A stretch of 59,260 bases of DNA from contig PKYN01000018.1 in assembly GCA_003132665.1 (NCBI GenBank), positions 191,404-250,663 of the forward strand, in the 5' to 3' direction. The notes below the pieces were generated by a model, which was not told where the DNA came from, did no database searches, and saw only the letters and a program-made list of their open reading frames with translations. Both the position numbers and the translations under genes were made by a program. The stretch comes from Actinomycetota bacterium (GTDB taxonomy: Bacteria; Actinomycetota; Thermoleophilia; Gaiellales; Gaiellaceae). Positions 32,752 through 40,876 of the stretch are shown here, in pieces (the stretch's first letter is position 1; each line of letters starts with the position of its first letter).

Positions 32752-32949
32752 TCAGGCGGCCTCGGCCGGCCGCACTCCTTGGCGCTCTTCGCTCACGTCA
32801 TCGGGAATTAGCTTCGGATCGATCTGGAGCCGAGGCGCTGGGCGGTCGCGATGGCGTCTGGCCGTATTGACGACATCGACGGTGCCTGTCCTATCTCCGT
32901 AGCAACGGAGATAGCAGTCAGACTCGGACAATGCCCGAAGCCATTGCAC
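32752..32949 (-). CDS. small hypothetical protein with CYLRCYG motif
   Basis: 65 aa, hydrophilic. The N-terminal part, MQWLRALSESDCYLRCYGDR, has two Cys five residues apart and is followed by TGTVDVV; I have an impression of similar short actinobacterial proteins but cannot name a family. Support comes from the leaderless signature (TAGCCT 6 nt before GTG 32949) and normal codon choice. It lies convergently to nadE in a gap that otherwise has no gene. A perfect 10-bp hairpin is embedded in the coding sequence. It could be a chance ORF. Confidence 0.45.
   Translation of the reverse strand: MQWLRALSESDCYLRCYGDRTGTVDVVNTARRHRDRPAPRLQIDPKLIPDDVSEERQGVRPAEAA
32891..32914. repeat. perfect 10-bp inverted repeat
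   Basis: CTATCTCCGT and ACGGAGATAG are separated by AGCA. It lies within the small ORF on the minus strand, about 35 nt after the start codon. There is no T-tract on either side. It might be an operator, a translational hairpin or, on the plus strand, a distal terminator for nadE. Confidence 0.5.
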
Positions 32950-33036
32950 ACCTTTAGGCTAAGTCGACAACCGGACGGACGAGCTCGACGCAGCTGTTTC
33001 TTGTCTGAAGTTAGGCTCGCCGGCCAGCGCGAGCTA

Positions 33037-33333
33037 TCAAGCTTCGAGCGGCGCCATCGTAAGGCCCCTCGTCTCGAGCTGCGACCAGTAGAGCTCGGCC
33101 AGCTCGCGGTGCCCGCTCCAGACGATCGCCTGCCCCGTCCGGTCGATCTCGGTCGCCAAGTTCATACCCACATCGAAGCCGATGCCCGGAAGCACCGCGG
33201 CGAGCGCCCGCGCCACACCATCGAAGGTGTTGTGGTTGTCATTGAGAACGATGACGCGCCAAAGCTCGCCGAGCCCGCTGCCGCCGCTCGAGGCATGCTT
33301 CGGCTTGGTCGGGCTCACCAGCGTCGCTGACAC
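33037..33333 (-). CDS. ClpS-like N-degron adaptor
   Basis: 98 aa, about the usual ClpS length. The core reads ELWRVIVLNDNHNTFDGVARAL, corresponding to the VILVNDDYTPMEFV region of E. coli ClpS, then a GFDVGMNLATEIDRTGQAIVW block and a C-terminal strand. ClpS delivers proteins with destabilising N-termini to ClpAP or ClpCP. The Asn-Asp of the binding pocket is kept, but the position aligned with E. coli His66 (VHYQG) reads IDRTG, so the pocket His is Asp here. GTG 33333 is chosen because TACGCT lies 6 nt upstream. It is followed by the GGDEF gene on the same strand. Confidence 0.8.
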   Translation of the reverse strand: MSATLVSPTKPKHASSGGSGLGELWRVIVLNDNHNTFDGVARALAAVLPGIGFDVGMNLATEIDRTGQAIVWSGHRELAELYWSQLETRGLTMAPLEA

Positions 33334-33339
33334 GGACGA

Positions 33340-33345
33340 AGCGTA
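33340..33345 (-). promoter_or_regulatory. -10 element of leaderless clpS-like gene
   Basis: On the minus strand TACGCT lies 6 nt before GTG 33333, with no ribosome site. Confidence 0.45.
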
Positions 33346-33484
33346 GCGCTCTCGTTCCGGGACCGAGTTCGATTTGGCTCGGTCAACGAGAGTCACTATT
33401 CCGAAGAACCGCCGCTCCACGAAACCGCCAAACAAAGAGAATCGTGCGCTCAGCTGCGTCAGGCGGCTCCGCGGGCCGGTCGCG

Positions 33485-33510
33485 CTCGGCCGGCGAAGCC
33501 GCCGGCCGAG
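33485..33510 (-). terminator. perfect GC hairpin after the GGDEF/HD-GYP gene
   Basis: CTCGGCCGGC (33485-33494) and GCCGGCCGAG (33501-33510) enclose a 6-nt loop, starting 9 nt after the stop of the minus-strand gene. There is no T-tract. Position suggests a terminator or 3'-end stabiliser. Confidence 0.45.
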
Positions 33511-33519
33511 AAAGCGAGA

Positions 33520-35670
33520 TTAGGTTGGGTTCGCCGAGAGCTCCTGTTGCGCGGCCGCTTCCCGGGCCAGCTCGTCGACGACCGAGAGGAAGAACTCGAT
33601 CACGACCGGGTCGAACTGGGCGCCGGCGCAGCGACGTAGCTCCGAAGCGGCGTTATCGGTGTTCATGCCGAGCCGGTACGGGCGCGGTCCGATCATCGCG
33701 TCGAAGGCGTCGCAAACGGCAATGATGCGCGACGGAAGCGGGATCTCGTCGCCCTTGAGCCCGTCGGGATAGCCCGACCCGTTGTAGCGCTCATGGCTCG
33801 AGCGAACGATCCGCGATACCTGGGAGAGCGAGGGTGCCGCCGAGATGATGCGCTCGCCGACGACCGTGTGCCCGCGGATGAACTCCCACTCTTCGCGATC
33901 GAGCGGTCCGGGCTTCTTGAGGATCGCATCGGGAATCGCCATCTTGCCGACGTCGTGGAGCTGCGCCGCCTGAGCGAGCTGGTCGAGCTCCTCGCCGCTC
34001 ATGCCCAGCCGTCGTCCCACTTCGGCAGCCAGCCGGGCCACGTCGACCAGGTGATCGCCGAGCTCCGGGCTGCGCTCGTGCAGAGCCTGCAGCAGCACGT
34101 CCGCCGACTGGCGTCCCGCCGAGCGCCGACCGCTGTTCTTGTTCGCGTACAGGCGCTGGTCGGACAGGCGCAGCGCGATCGACACCTCGTTCGCCTCCTG
34201 CGGCAGCAGAACCGATCCGTACGAGCTGCCGATGGCGAAGCCTTCGCCTCGCTCCGACAGGGCAGCGCTCGCGTCGGCGATGATCGTTCCTTGACCGTCG
34301 GTTCCGATCGTGACGATGATGCAGAACTCGTCGCCGCCCATGCGGTAAGCCTCGCCGCCGTGCAGCTGCATCGCGGTCTGCAGATTGCGGCCCAGCCTGG
34401 TCAGCAGGGCATCTCCGGCGGGGTGCCCGAAGCTGTCGTTGTAGTTCTTGAAGCCGTCGAGGTCGTACAGCCCGAGCAGAAGCGGTGCCGTCTCGTCTGC
34501 GTCGGGTAGCGCCTTCTGCAGGTCGTTGACGAGCTTGCGTCGGTTGCCGAGGCCGGTGAGCGGGTCGGTCAAGGCCTGGTTCGACGTGCGCACCCAGCGG
34601 CGGCCCATGACGAACGCGATGGCGAGCAGAGCGATAACCATCAACCCGACTGGGACAGGGTTGCTCATCAATACGTTGCCGGACGGTGCCGGCGCTGCCG
34701 AGATGACCGTCCAGCCGTTCTCGTTGAGCTTCGTGACGTTCATGCGCTGCCAAGCGACGCGTAGCGCACCGCTCTTCGTGTCGATCGTCGTGATGCCGCT
34801 CGGGGCCTTTTTCTTTGCGATGGATGCGAAGCGCGTGTCGTTCGCGCCGACGAGCGTGTTGCCGCTCTGCTTGATCTGGCTGTTCAGAATGACCCTGCCG
34901 CTCTGTTCGACGATCAGCATGTCGAGGCCGCGCAGCTTGGCCTGCCTCACGGCGGTCGCCGCGGCCTTGCGGAAGTTCTCGAGATCGAGCTCGAAGTAGA
35001 GCGTTCCTCGGCCCTTTCCCGCCGTCGGCGGCAGCAAGGTCGAGAAGTTCACGATCCAGCGAAGGGTGTCGGACGACTGCGTTACGCCGCTGGTGTACAC
35101 CTGGCCGGGTTTGAGCTTCCGAGTCGCCTGGATCCATTTCTTGTCGGCGGCGCTCGGGATCCTGATCCTGAGCGAGCCGAGCTCTTCCGCGCCGTAGCCT
35201 CGTGACGTGACGGCGCCACCCCTCGTACCGAGCTGGTTGGCGAAATAGACGCGTGCAACTTCGTACCTACATCCCGCGTTGTTCGAGCAGTGGCCGGCGT
35301 TGTCGATCAAGCCGGCGGCGCTGAGCAGCTTGAAGTAGATGCGCTGCCCGATATAGATGAGCGCGTTGTCGACCTTCGCGCGCTCGGCGTCGGCCCTGGC
35401 GATCGTCGGCGCGGGTCCGGTGGTCTTGTTGAAGAGGGCCGACTCCGTGAAGGGAAGCCCGAGAACGGGGTTCTGACTCAGGATCTTGAGACTCGCGGCC
35501 GCCTGAGCCTCGACGTTCTGGAAGCGGTTGCTCTGCTCGAGCACCTGGCTGGTGAGGGCACGGTCGAGGTTGCTCTTGGTGTTCTGCTGCTGTTTCAGCA
35601 TCACCAGCCCGACGCTCAGCGGCACGAGCGCGATCGCTACCACCAGAACCATCACTTTCACGATCCGCAT
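33520..35670 (-). CDS. membrane sensor with GGDEF and HD-GYP domains
   Basis: 716 aa. TM1 (about 5-25) and TM2 (about 335-355) flank an extracellular sensor region of about 310 residues, probably a Cache-type fold. Then come a GGDEF domain with intact YRMGGDEF (about 447) and an HD-GYP domain with LHDVGKMAIPD (about 573) and NGSGYPDGL (about 634). GGDEF makes cyclic di-GMP and HD-GYP degrades it, so this is potentially bifunctional. Two Cys in the sensor (GHCSNNAGCRYE) may form a disulfide. ATG 35670 has AAAGAGG upstream. It is divergent from the M16 peptidase. Confidence 0.93.
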   Translation of the reverse strand: MRIVKVMVLVVAIALVPLSVGLVMLKQQQNTKSNLDRALTSQVLEQSNRFQNVEAQAAASLKILSQNPVLGLPFTESALFNKTTGPAPTIARADAERAKVDNALIYIGQRIYFKLLSAAGLIDNAGHCSNNAGCRYEVARVYFANQLGTRGGAVTSRGYGAEELGSLRIRIPSAADKKWIQATRKLKPGQVYTSGVTQSSDTLRWIVNFSTLLPPTAGKGRGTLYFELDLENFRKAAATAVRQAKLRGLDMLIVEQSGRVILNSQIKQSGNTLVGANDTRFASIAKKKAPSGITTIDTKSGALRVAWQRMNVTKLNENGWTVISAAPAPSGNVLMSNPVPVGLMVIALLAIAFVMGRRWVRTSNQALTDPLTGLGNRRKLVNDLQKALPDADETAPLLLGLYDLDGFKNYNDSFGHPAGDALLTRLGRNLQTAMQLHGGEAYRMGGDEFCIIVTIGTDGQGTIIADASAALSERGEGFAIGSSYGSVLLPQEANEVSIALRLSDQRLYANKNSGRRSAGRQSADVLLQALHERSPELGDHLVDVARLAAEVGRRLGMSGEELDQLAQAAQLHDVGKMAIPDAILKKPGPLDREEWEFIRGHTVVGERIISAAPSLSQVSRIVRSSHERYNGSGYPDGLKGDEIPLPSRIIAVCDAFDAMIGPRPYRLGMNTDNAASELRRCAGAQFDPVVIEFFLSVVDELAREAAAQQELSANPT

Positions 35671-35873
35671 CAGTGCCTCTTTCCCTCTTAGCCGCTTGGG
35701 AGACGCCGTTTAGATCGGGAAAAAGACGGCCGGGCTTGAGAGTGAATTCGCGTAGTTGTCACATGGGTTTTCGGCCGGAACGGCGAGACCTTGACCAGAA
35801 CCGTCAACGGCGCCCGCGCGATCTAGCTGTGAAAGCCGTTTCGCCGGCTCGTATGAGCGGGTACTGCGTTAGC

Positions 35874-37148
35874 ATGGCCGGCGTGACTTTCGAGCGCTCA
35901 GTTCTCTCCAACGGGCTCCGCGTCGTAACGGCGTCGATGCCGGAGGCTCGTTCGGTGACCTGCATGATCATGGTCGCCGCCGGCTCTCGCTACGAGACGC
36001 GCGAGTCGAGCGGTATCGCCCACTTCAGCGAGCACATGTTCTTCAAGGGCACCGAAAAGCGTCCGACCGCGCGCGACATCGCCGCCGAGGTGGACGCGAT
36101 CGGAGGCGAGTTCAACGCCTTCACGGGCAAGGAGTACACCGGCTATTACGTCAGGTGCGCAGCCGAGTCGCGCCCGCTCGCGCTCGACGTGCTCGTCGAC
36201 ATGATTCGCCATTCCAAGTTCGACTCGGGCGAGATCGAGCGCGAGAGGGGTGTCATCGCCGAGGAGATGAACATGTACTTCGACTCGCCGCGTGATTACG
36301 TCGACTCGATCTACGAGAGACTGCTCTTCGGCGATCAGCCGCTCGGTTGGGACGTGATCGGGACGAAGAAAACGATCAAGGCGGCTATCCGCGAAACCTT
36401 CCTCGACTATCTGGGGCGCTGGTACGTACCTTCGAGAATGGTGGTCGGGCTTGGCGGACGCCTCGACGGCGACATCACGGCCGAGGTCGAGAAACTGCTT
36501 GGCGATCTTGCGCCCGCTGAGACGGGAAGTCCCGCGGCGGCCAAGGTTCCGACACCGACCAAGGCGCGGGTGAAGGTCCACCACAAGGCCTCCGACCAGG
36601 CGCACCTGATTCTCGGAATGCTCAGCGAGCCGACGCAGCATCCCGATCGCTACGTACTGCAGGTGCTGGCTGCGATCCTGGGCGGCGGCATGTCCTCGCG
36701 CTTGTTCACCGAGGTCAGGGAGCGCCGCGGCCTGGCCTATTACATCTTCTGCCACAACAGCACCTACGCCGAGACCGGGACGTTGTACGCGCAGGCGGGC
36801 GTCGACCTGAAACGCGTGGACGAAGCGATCGAGACGATCGTCGCCGAGCTCCGCCGCATCGCCCGCGAGCCGGTGCCCGAGGCAGAGCTGGCAAAGGCGA
36901 AGGAGTACATGAAGGGCCGGCTCGTTCTCCAACTCGAGACTCCGCAGGGCTTGATCTCCTTCGGTCTCAGGCGCGAAGTCATCGAGGGAGGCGCGGTCGA
37001 TCCGGTCGAGGTGCTGGCAGGGCTCGACGCCGTCAGCCTCGAGGACATAACGCGCGTGGCGGAAGAGATCATCGGCAAGCGCGCTCTCCATCTCGCGCTG
37101 ATCGGTCCTTTCGAGGACGGCGAGCACTTCGAGCGCCTGCTCGTCTGA
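35874..37148 (+). CDS. M16-family zinc peptidase
   Basis: 424 aa. The zinc motif HFSEH (inverted HxxEH, about residue 49) and the distal Glu in GVIAEEMNMY (about 126) mark the active N-terminal domain; the second domain has the ERRGLAYYIFC segment of the M16B (PqqL/mitochondrial-processing-like) type. These cytoplasmic or secreted enzymes degrade small peptides or process precursors. ATG 35874 starts the conserved fold; an ATG at 35853 adds seven residues, and TACTGC lies 6 nt before 35874 as a near match to the local leaderless pattern. Confidence 0.93.
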   Translation: MAGVTFERSVLSNGLRVVTASMPEARSVTCMIMVAAGSRYETRESSGIAHFSEHMFFKGTEKRPTARDIAAEVDAIGGEFNAFTGKEYTGYYVRCAAESRPLALDVLVDMIRHSKFDSGEIERERGVIAEEMNMYFDSPRDYVDSIYERLLFGDQPLGWDVIGTKKTIKAAIRETFLDYLGRWYVPSRMVVGLGGRLDGDITAEVEKLLGDLAPAETGSPAAAKVPTPTKARVKVHHKASDQAHLILGMLSEPTQHPDRYVLQVLAAILGGGMSSRLFTEVRERRGLAYYIFCHNSTYAETGTLYAQAGVDLKRVDEAIETIVAELRRIAREPVPEAELAKAKEYMKGRLVLQLETPQGLISFGLRREVIEGGAVDPVEVLAGLDAVSLEDITRVAEEIIGKRALHLALIGPFEDGEHFERLLV

Positions 37149-37235
37149 ATTGCGCGCCGATTCGGCTCGGCCTGGCTCACATCCCTAGCGGAGCGCGAAC
37201 CTCTCTCGCCGTTTCGGAATCGGCTCCGGCGCGAA

Positions 37236-37241
37236 TAGACT
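37236..37241 (+). promoter_or_regulatory. -10 element of leaderless amidohydrolase gene
   Basis: TAGACT lies 7 nt before ATG 37249. The hexamer and the two bases after it are the same as those before proC. Confidence 0.5.
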
Positions 37242-37248
37242 CCTCGAT

Positions 37249-38397
37249 ATGAATGACGCGTTCGTCTGCGCCGAACTGTTGATCGCCGCCTGGGAGGCGA
37301 ATCTTCGAGCCGAGCTTCCGCAGACGCCCATTTTCGACGCGCACGTTCATCTCGGCAACGACGTGGACGGCATGGCCGGCACATACGAGGAGCTGACGGC
37401 GATCTGCGAGCGCTACGGAATCGAGCGCTGTTTCGCCTTCTCGCTCGACGAGCCCGACAGCCATCCCGCGTTCAGCAAGCCGAACGACCGGATGCTCGCT
37501 TACGCCGAACGGTCGCAGGGCAGGCTGATTCCGTTCGTGCGCCTCAATCTCGACGAGTCGCCGCTCGAGGAGACCGAGCGCTGCCTCGACAAAGGCGCTG
37601 GCGGGATCAAGCTGCATCCGCGCTCGCAGGGATTTCGCGTCAACGACACGCGGCTCGAGCCGATCGTGGCGCTGGCGGCGGAGCGAGGCGTGCCCGTTTT
37701 GATTCATGGTGGTCGAGGCCTGCCGCCGATCGCCGATCATCTGGCACAGCTGATCGAGCGCTACCCGCTGGCCCAGCTGATAGTCGCCCATGCCGGGATC
37801 GCCGATCTGGGGGCGCTGGCGCGCGCGCTCGGCGGTAGAGCAGGAGCGTTCTTCGACACGTCGGTCTGGAGCCCGATCGACCTGCTCGACTTCTATCGGC
37901 ACGTTGCGCCCGAGCAGATCCTCTACGCCTCGGACTATCCCTACGGGCAGCAGCCGAGCTCGCTCTTGATCGCTATCCGCACCGCGCGCCTCGCGGGACT
38001 CAACGAAGGTGACCTGCGCATGATCCTTTGGGAGAACGCCGATCGCATCTCGCGACACGAGCCGCCACATGTGCCCAGCGCGCCGCACGGCAGCTCGACC
38101 TTTACCCAGTCGATGACGATGGCCCGCATTCATCAATATCTCTCGATGGCGATCCCTCTTCTGTGGACGCGTCAGCAGGACACGGTTGGCGTGCTCGGGC
38201 TGGCGCTGAACGCCTGCAACGAGGTCGACACGCACCCGAGTGAGCAGGAGCAGATCAGTGAGCTTCTAACCTGCGCCCGAGAGCTCTGGCGAACGCTCCC
38301 CGAGGTCGAGCGCGAGCCTGACCGGGTTCGCGTGAGCAGGCTCACGTTCCGCCTCGTTCACCTTGCCGACATCCTTGCCGTGACGTCCGGTGTCTAG
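37249..38397 (+). CDS. amidohydrolase-family protein with C-terminal extension
   Basis: 382 aa. The first 270 residues are a metal-dependent TIM-barrel amidohydrolase: FDAHVHLG (about 30), GIKLHPRSQGF (about 120), LIHGGRGLPP (about 148), IVAHAGIADL (about 180) and YASDYPYGQQP (about 225), giving the expected His and Asp ligands. After about residue 275 there is a 105-aa helical extension with no family recognised. The substrate is unknown. The gene stands alone with a leaderless promoter. Confidence 0.87.
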   Translation: MNDAFVCAELLIAAWEANLRAELPQTPIFDAHVHLGNDVDGMAGTYEELTAICERYGIERCFAFSLDEPDSHPAFSKPNDRMLAYAERSQGRLIPFVRLNLDESPLEETERCLDKGAGGIKLHPRSQGFRVNDTRLEPIVALAAERGVPVLIHGGRGLPPIADHLAQLIERYPLAQLIVAHAGIADLGALARALGGRAGAFFDTSVWSPIDLLDFYRHVAPEQILYASDYPYGQQPSSLLIAIRTARLAGLNEGDLRMILWENADRISRHEPPHVPSAPHGSSTFTQSMTMARIHQYLSMAIPLLWTRQQDTVGVLGLALNACNEVDTHPSEQEQISELLTCARELWRTLPEVEREPDRVRVSRLTFRLVHLADILAVTSGV

Positions 38398-38472
38398 GCG
38401 GCGAACGCCCGGGTTTCGCCCGCCGGCGCGACTCTCCCGAAAAGGGGGGCGATGGGCACCCGACAAGAGCGT

Positions 38473-38478
38473 TAGGAT
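38473..38478 (+). promoter_or_regulatory. -10 element of leaderless transglycosylase gene
   Basis: TAGGAT lies 7 nt before GTG 38486, with no ribosome site. Confidence 0.5.
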
Positions 38479-38485
38479 CTTGCCC

Positions 38486-39055
38486 GTGAGCCGCCGTCTA
38501 TCCCTGCTCTTTTCCTTTGCTCTGGCACTGGCGATGGCGACGCACGCTCTCGCCAGCGCACCCAATGACGGGCAGAAGAGCGTCACTCGGGCCAGCGGAC
38601 GAATCGCTGCGATTGCCGCCGCCAAGCCAAATGTAACCGGGAAGACGACGCCGAGCATGCGCTGCCCGCTGCCCGCACGTTTCCGAACCGCGTTCGAGTA
38701 CGCGTCGAACAAATCTGGAGTACCGCTCTCGCTTCTCGCCGCGGTAGCCCAGGAAGAGTCGAACTTCGAGCCCAATGCCGTCTCTCATGCCGGTGCGCTC
38801 GGTCTTCTCCAGGTGCTTCCATCGACCGCTCAGGAGCTGGAGATCGACCTCAACAGTCCGAGCGCGAATGTTCTCGCGGGCGCCCGCTACCTCCGGCGCA
38901 TGCTCGATCGCTTCGATTCGCTGGAGATGGCGCTGGCCGCCTACAACGCCGGCCCGACCGCGGTCGAGAAAGCCGGCGGCCCGCCGACGGAAGAGACGCG
39001 CGTCTACGTCGACGAGATCATGCGGCGTTGGCAGAAGCTCGCCGGCTGCGCGTAG
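38486..39055 (+). CDS. secreted lytic transglycosylase (SLT domain)
   Basis: 189 aa from GTG 38486. A signal peptide (SRRLSLLFSFALALAMATHALAS) precedes a short linker and the SLT domain (about 75-180): catalytic Glu in AVAQEESNFEP (about 89), GALGLLQVLPSTAQEL, GARYLRRMLDRF and AYNAGPTAVE. It cleaves peptidoglycan glycan strands, forming 1,6-anhydromuramyl ends. In-frame upstream starts (38390) would bury the signal peptide, so the leaderless GTG is preferred. Confidence 0.9.
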   Translation: MSRRLSLLFSFALALAMATHALASAPNDGQKSVTRASGRIAAIAAAKPNVTGKTTPSMRCPLPARFRTAFEYASNKSGVPLSLLAAVAQEESNFEPNAVSHAGALGLLQVLPSTAQELEIDLNSPSANVLAGARYLRRMLDRFDSLEMALAAYNAGPTAVEKAGGPPTEETRVYVDEIMRRWQKLAGCA

Positions 39056-39157
39056 GACGCGGGATACCGGCGGCGAAGATCTCAGGGCTCGGATTTCGCC
39101 GGGCTGGTTCACCTTGCAAGGTACTCTCGGTTATCGAGGGAGACTCCGGATCTGCCG

Positions 39158-39913
39158 ATGACAACCTCTAGCGTGCGACCGCTCGACCCGAACGACCAGC
39201 CTCAGCTTGCGCTCGCCTTCGTTTCGTCGCTGGAGAGCGGCGCAGCGGCGACCGTGTTCGCCAACGCGCGCTTACGGCGCCAGCTGAGCCGCGAGCAGGT
39301 CGCGCATCGCTCGGGACTCACGACCGAGCAGGTGATCTGGCTGGAGGAGGGACGCGTGTATGCCTTTCGCAGCCCGGAGGATGCGCTCGCGGCCGCCCTT
39401 CTACTGGCGAGCGGGCTCGAGATCGACAACCACGAGGCGCGCGAGCTGGCCGGCCTGCCCGTCCTGCCACGGCCGATCGAGCGCAATCCGCGCGCGCGCC
39501 TGGCCGTAGCCGCTGCGCTGATAGTCGTCGGCATCGCGGGCGTTGTGATGCTCGGCTATGCCCTGCGTGGCCCGGCGGCGCACGTCTTCACTCCGGGTAG
39601 TAACAAAGCAGCGTTGCCGGCTACCTGGAAGGTCAAGGTCGTAGTCGAGAACGGGGCCGGTGACATCACCTACACGCGCCGGGTCGCTTCGCATATCGCT
39701 TCGCTCGGCTACCAGATCGCGTCGGTCAAGCGTGCGAGCCGCTTCAACTACAAGCACACGACGATCTTCTACTCCAGCGTCGGGAAGGGGAGGGAGTTGG
39801 GTAAGCGCCTGGCGAGTCAGCTCAAGGCTGATCTCTTGCCGCTTCCCAGCGGCAAGGACCAGCGCCGCCTGTTCGTAATCGTCGGTCCGGCGACTCTCGC
39901 TCTCGACGGATGA
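39158..39913 (+). CDS. membrane protein with HTH domain and LytR C-terminal domain
   Basis: 251 aa. An N-terminal RodZ-like helix-turn-helix (about 30-95: ANARLRRQLSREQVAHRSGLT) is followed by one membrane helix (about 113-133, ARLAVAAALIVVGIAGVVML) and an extracellular LytR_C-type domain (about 150-248: KVVVENGAGDITYTRRVASHI and ELGKRLASQLKADLLPLP). LytR_C domains usually follow LytR-CpsA-Psr cell-wall ligases; here one sits behind an HTH and one TM. Together with the transglycosylase upstream it suggests a cell-wall or division role. The start is uncertain. Confidence 0.8.
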   Translation: MTTSSVRPLDPNDQPQLALAFVSSLESGAAATVFANARLRRQLSREQVAHRSGLTTEQVIWLEEGRVYAFRSPEDALAAALLLASGLEIDNHEARELAGLPVLPRPIERNPRARLAVAAALIVVGIAGVVMLGYALRGPAAHVFTPGSNKAALPATWKVKVVVENGAGDITYTRRVASHIASLGYQIASVKRASRFNYKHTTIFYSSVGKGRELGKRLASQLKADLLPLPSGKDQRRLFVIVGPATLALDG

Positions 39914-39922
39914 CGGACGTGA

Positions 39923-40174
39923 TTACGGGTCGCCGGCCGGCCGGACATCGCTTCTGAGTGCGGCGAGCTTGATTCTGAGCTCCGGGCTCATCGGCTCCTC
40001 ACTCAGCGTCTTGCGCAGATGCTCGCGGAAAGCTCGCTCGAAGCGATATTGCCGGTGGCAGTAACCGCAGTCGTCGAGATGATTCTCGGCCTCGCGCGCC
40101 TCGATCTCGTTGAGCCCTCCGTCGAGGTAGAGCTGAAGCAGTCTTTCGCACTTGGCGCAGGGACTCTCGCTCAT
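39923..40174 (-). CDS. zinc-binding anti-sigma factor (RsrA/ZAS type)
   Basis: 83 aa. It carries the ZAS signature HLDDCGYC (HxxxCxxC, about 32-39) and an N-terminal CAKC (about 6-9). In this class zinc is bound by His and Cys, and disulfide formation releases the sigma factor under thiol oxidation. Its ATG overlaps the stop of the sigma gene by 4 nt, the standard sigma/anti-sigma coupling. It would hold the adjacent sigma factor inactive in reduced cells. Confidence 0.88.
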   Translation of the reverse strand: MSESPCAKCERLLQLYLDGGLNEIEAREAENHLDDCGYCHRQYRFERAFREHLRKTLSEEPMSPELRIKLAALRSDVRPAGDP

Positions 40175-40764
40175 CTTTCATTCTCCAGCGAGCCTGCCAG
40201 GGATTGCTTGAGCAGGCGCCTCGCTCGGTGCAGCCTCGACATTACGGTACCAATCGGGATCGACAGGATCTGGGCCGTCTCCTGGTAGCTGAACTCGCCG
40301 AGATCGACAAGAACGAGCACGTCGCGAAAGTCGTGCGGTAGCGCCGTCAGAGCATCGACGATGTCGGATTGAGACAGCCGGTTGAGAAGCCGCTCCTCGT
40401 CCTCGCTCGACCCCGCGCCGGTCGTCTCCTCGAGGCGGTCGTAGAGGGAATAGTCGCCTTCCTCCAGCGAGCGCTCGGGCGGTCGGCGCTGCTTGCGGCG
40501 GCCCCGATCGATGTTGAGGTTGGTGAGAATGCGAAGCAGCCAGGCGCGCATGTTCGTGCCCGGCGTGTAGGAGCGCCAGCTCCGAAAAGCCCGCGCGTAG
40601 GTTTCCTGCATCAATTCCTCCGCCTCTTCTTTCGAGCCGGCGAGGTGGCGAGCGACCTGATAGACCTGATCGGCACGGCTGAGTGCCTCCTCCTCGAATC
40701 GCACCCTGTCTCGGGCTTCCTCCGCGAGCTCACGCCCCGCCGTATCCGGCGCCTGCTCGCTCAT
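40171..40764 (-). CDS. ECF sigma factor, SigR/SigH type
   Basis: 197 aa. Region 2 (about 25-100: VYQVARHLAGSKEEAEELMQ, ETYARAFRSW, TNMRAWLLRILTNLNID) and region 4 (about 130-190: ALPHDFRDVLVLVDLGEFSY and IPIGTVMSRLHRARR) are intact. It closely resembles SigR and SigH, which direct the disulfide-stress regulon with mycothiol and thioredoxin genes. The upstream sequence has an exact SigR-type promoter (GGGAAT-N18-GTT), so it should activate its own operon. It is coupled to the RsrA-like gene. Confidence 0.92.
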   Translation of the reverse strand: MSEQAPDTAGRELAEEARDRVRFEEEALSRADQVYQVARHLAGSKEEAEELMQETYARAFRSWRSYTPGTNMRAWLLRILTNLNIDRGRRKQRRPPERSLEEGDYSLYDRLEETTGAGSSEDEERLLNRLSQSDIVDALTALPHDFRDVLVLVDLGEFSYQETAQILSIPIGTVMSRLHRARRLLKQSLAGSLENER

Positions 40765-40798
40765 CGCGACCGCTTTTCATGCGTTCGACTTCTTTCCC

Positions 40799-40825
40799 AA
40801 CGCGGAGCCATGCCTACGTATTCCC
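40799..40825 (-). promoter_or_regulatory. SigR-type autoregulatory promoter
   Basis: On the minus strand GGGAAT (40825-40820), 18 nt, then GTT (40801-40799). The known SigR consensus in Streptomyces is GGAAT-N18-GTT. The start codon of the sigma gene is 34 nt downstream. Confidence 0.8.
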
Positions 40826-40876
40826 GGCCGGGTGCCCGAGCAGTCACCGCGGCGCGTGGGATTTGGGCTCCGACCA

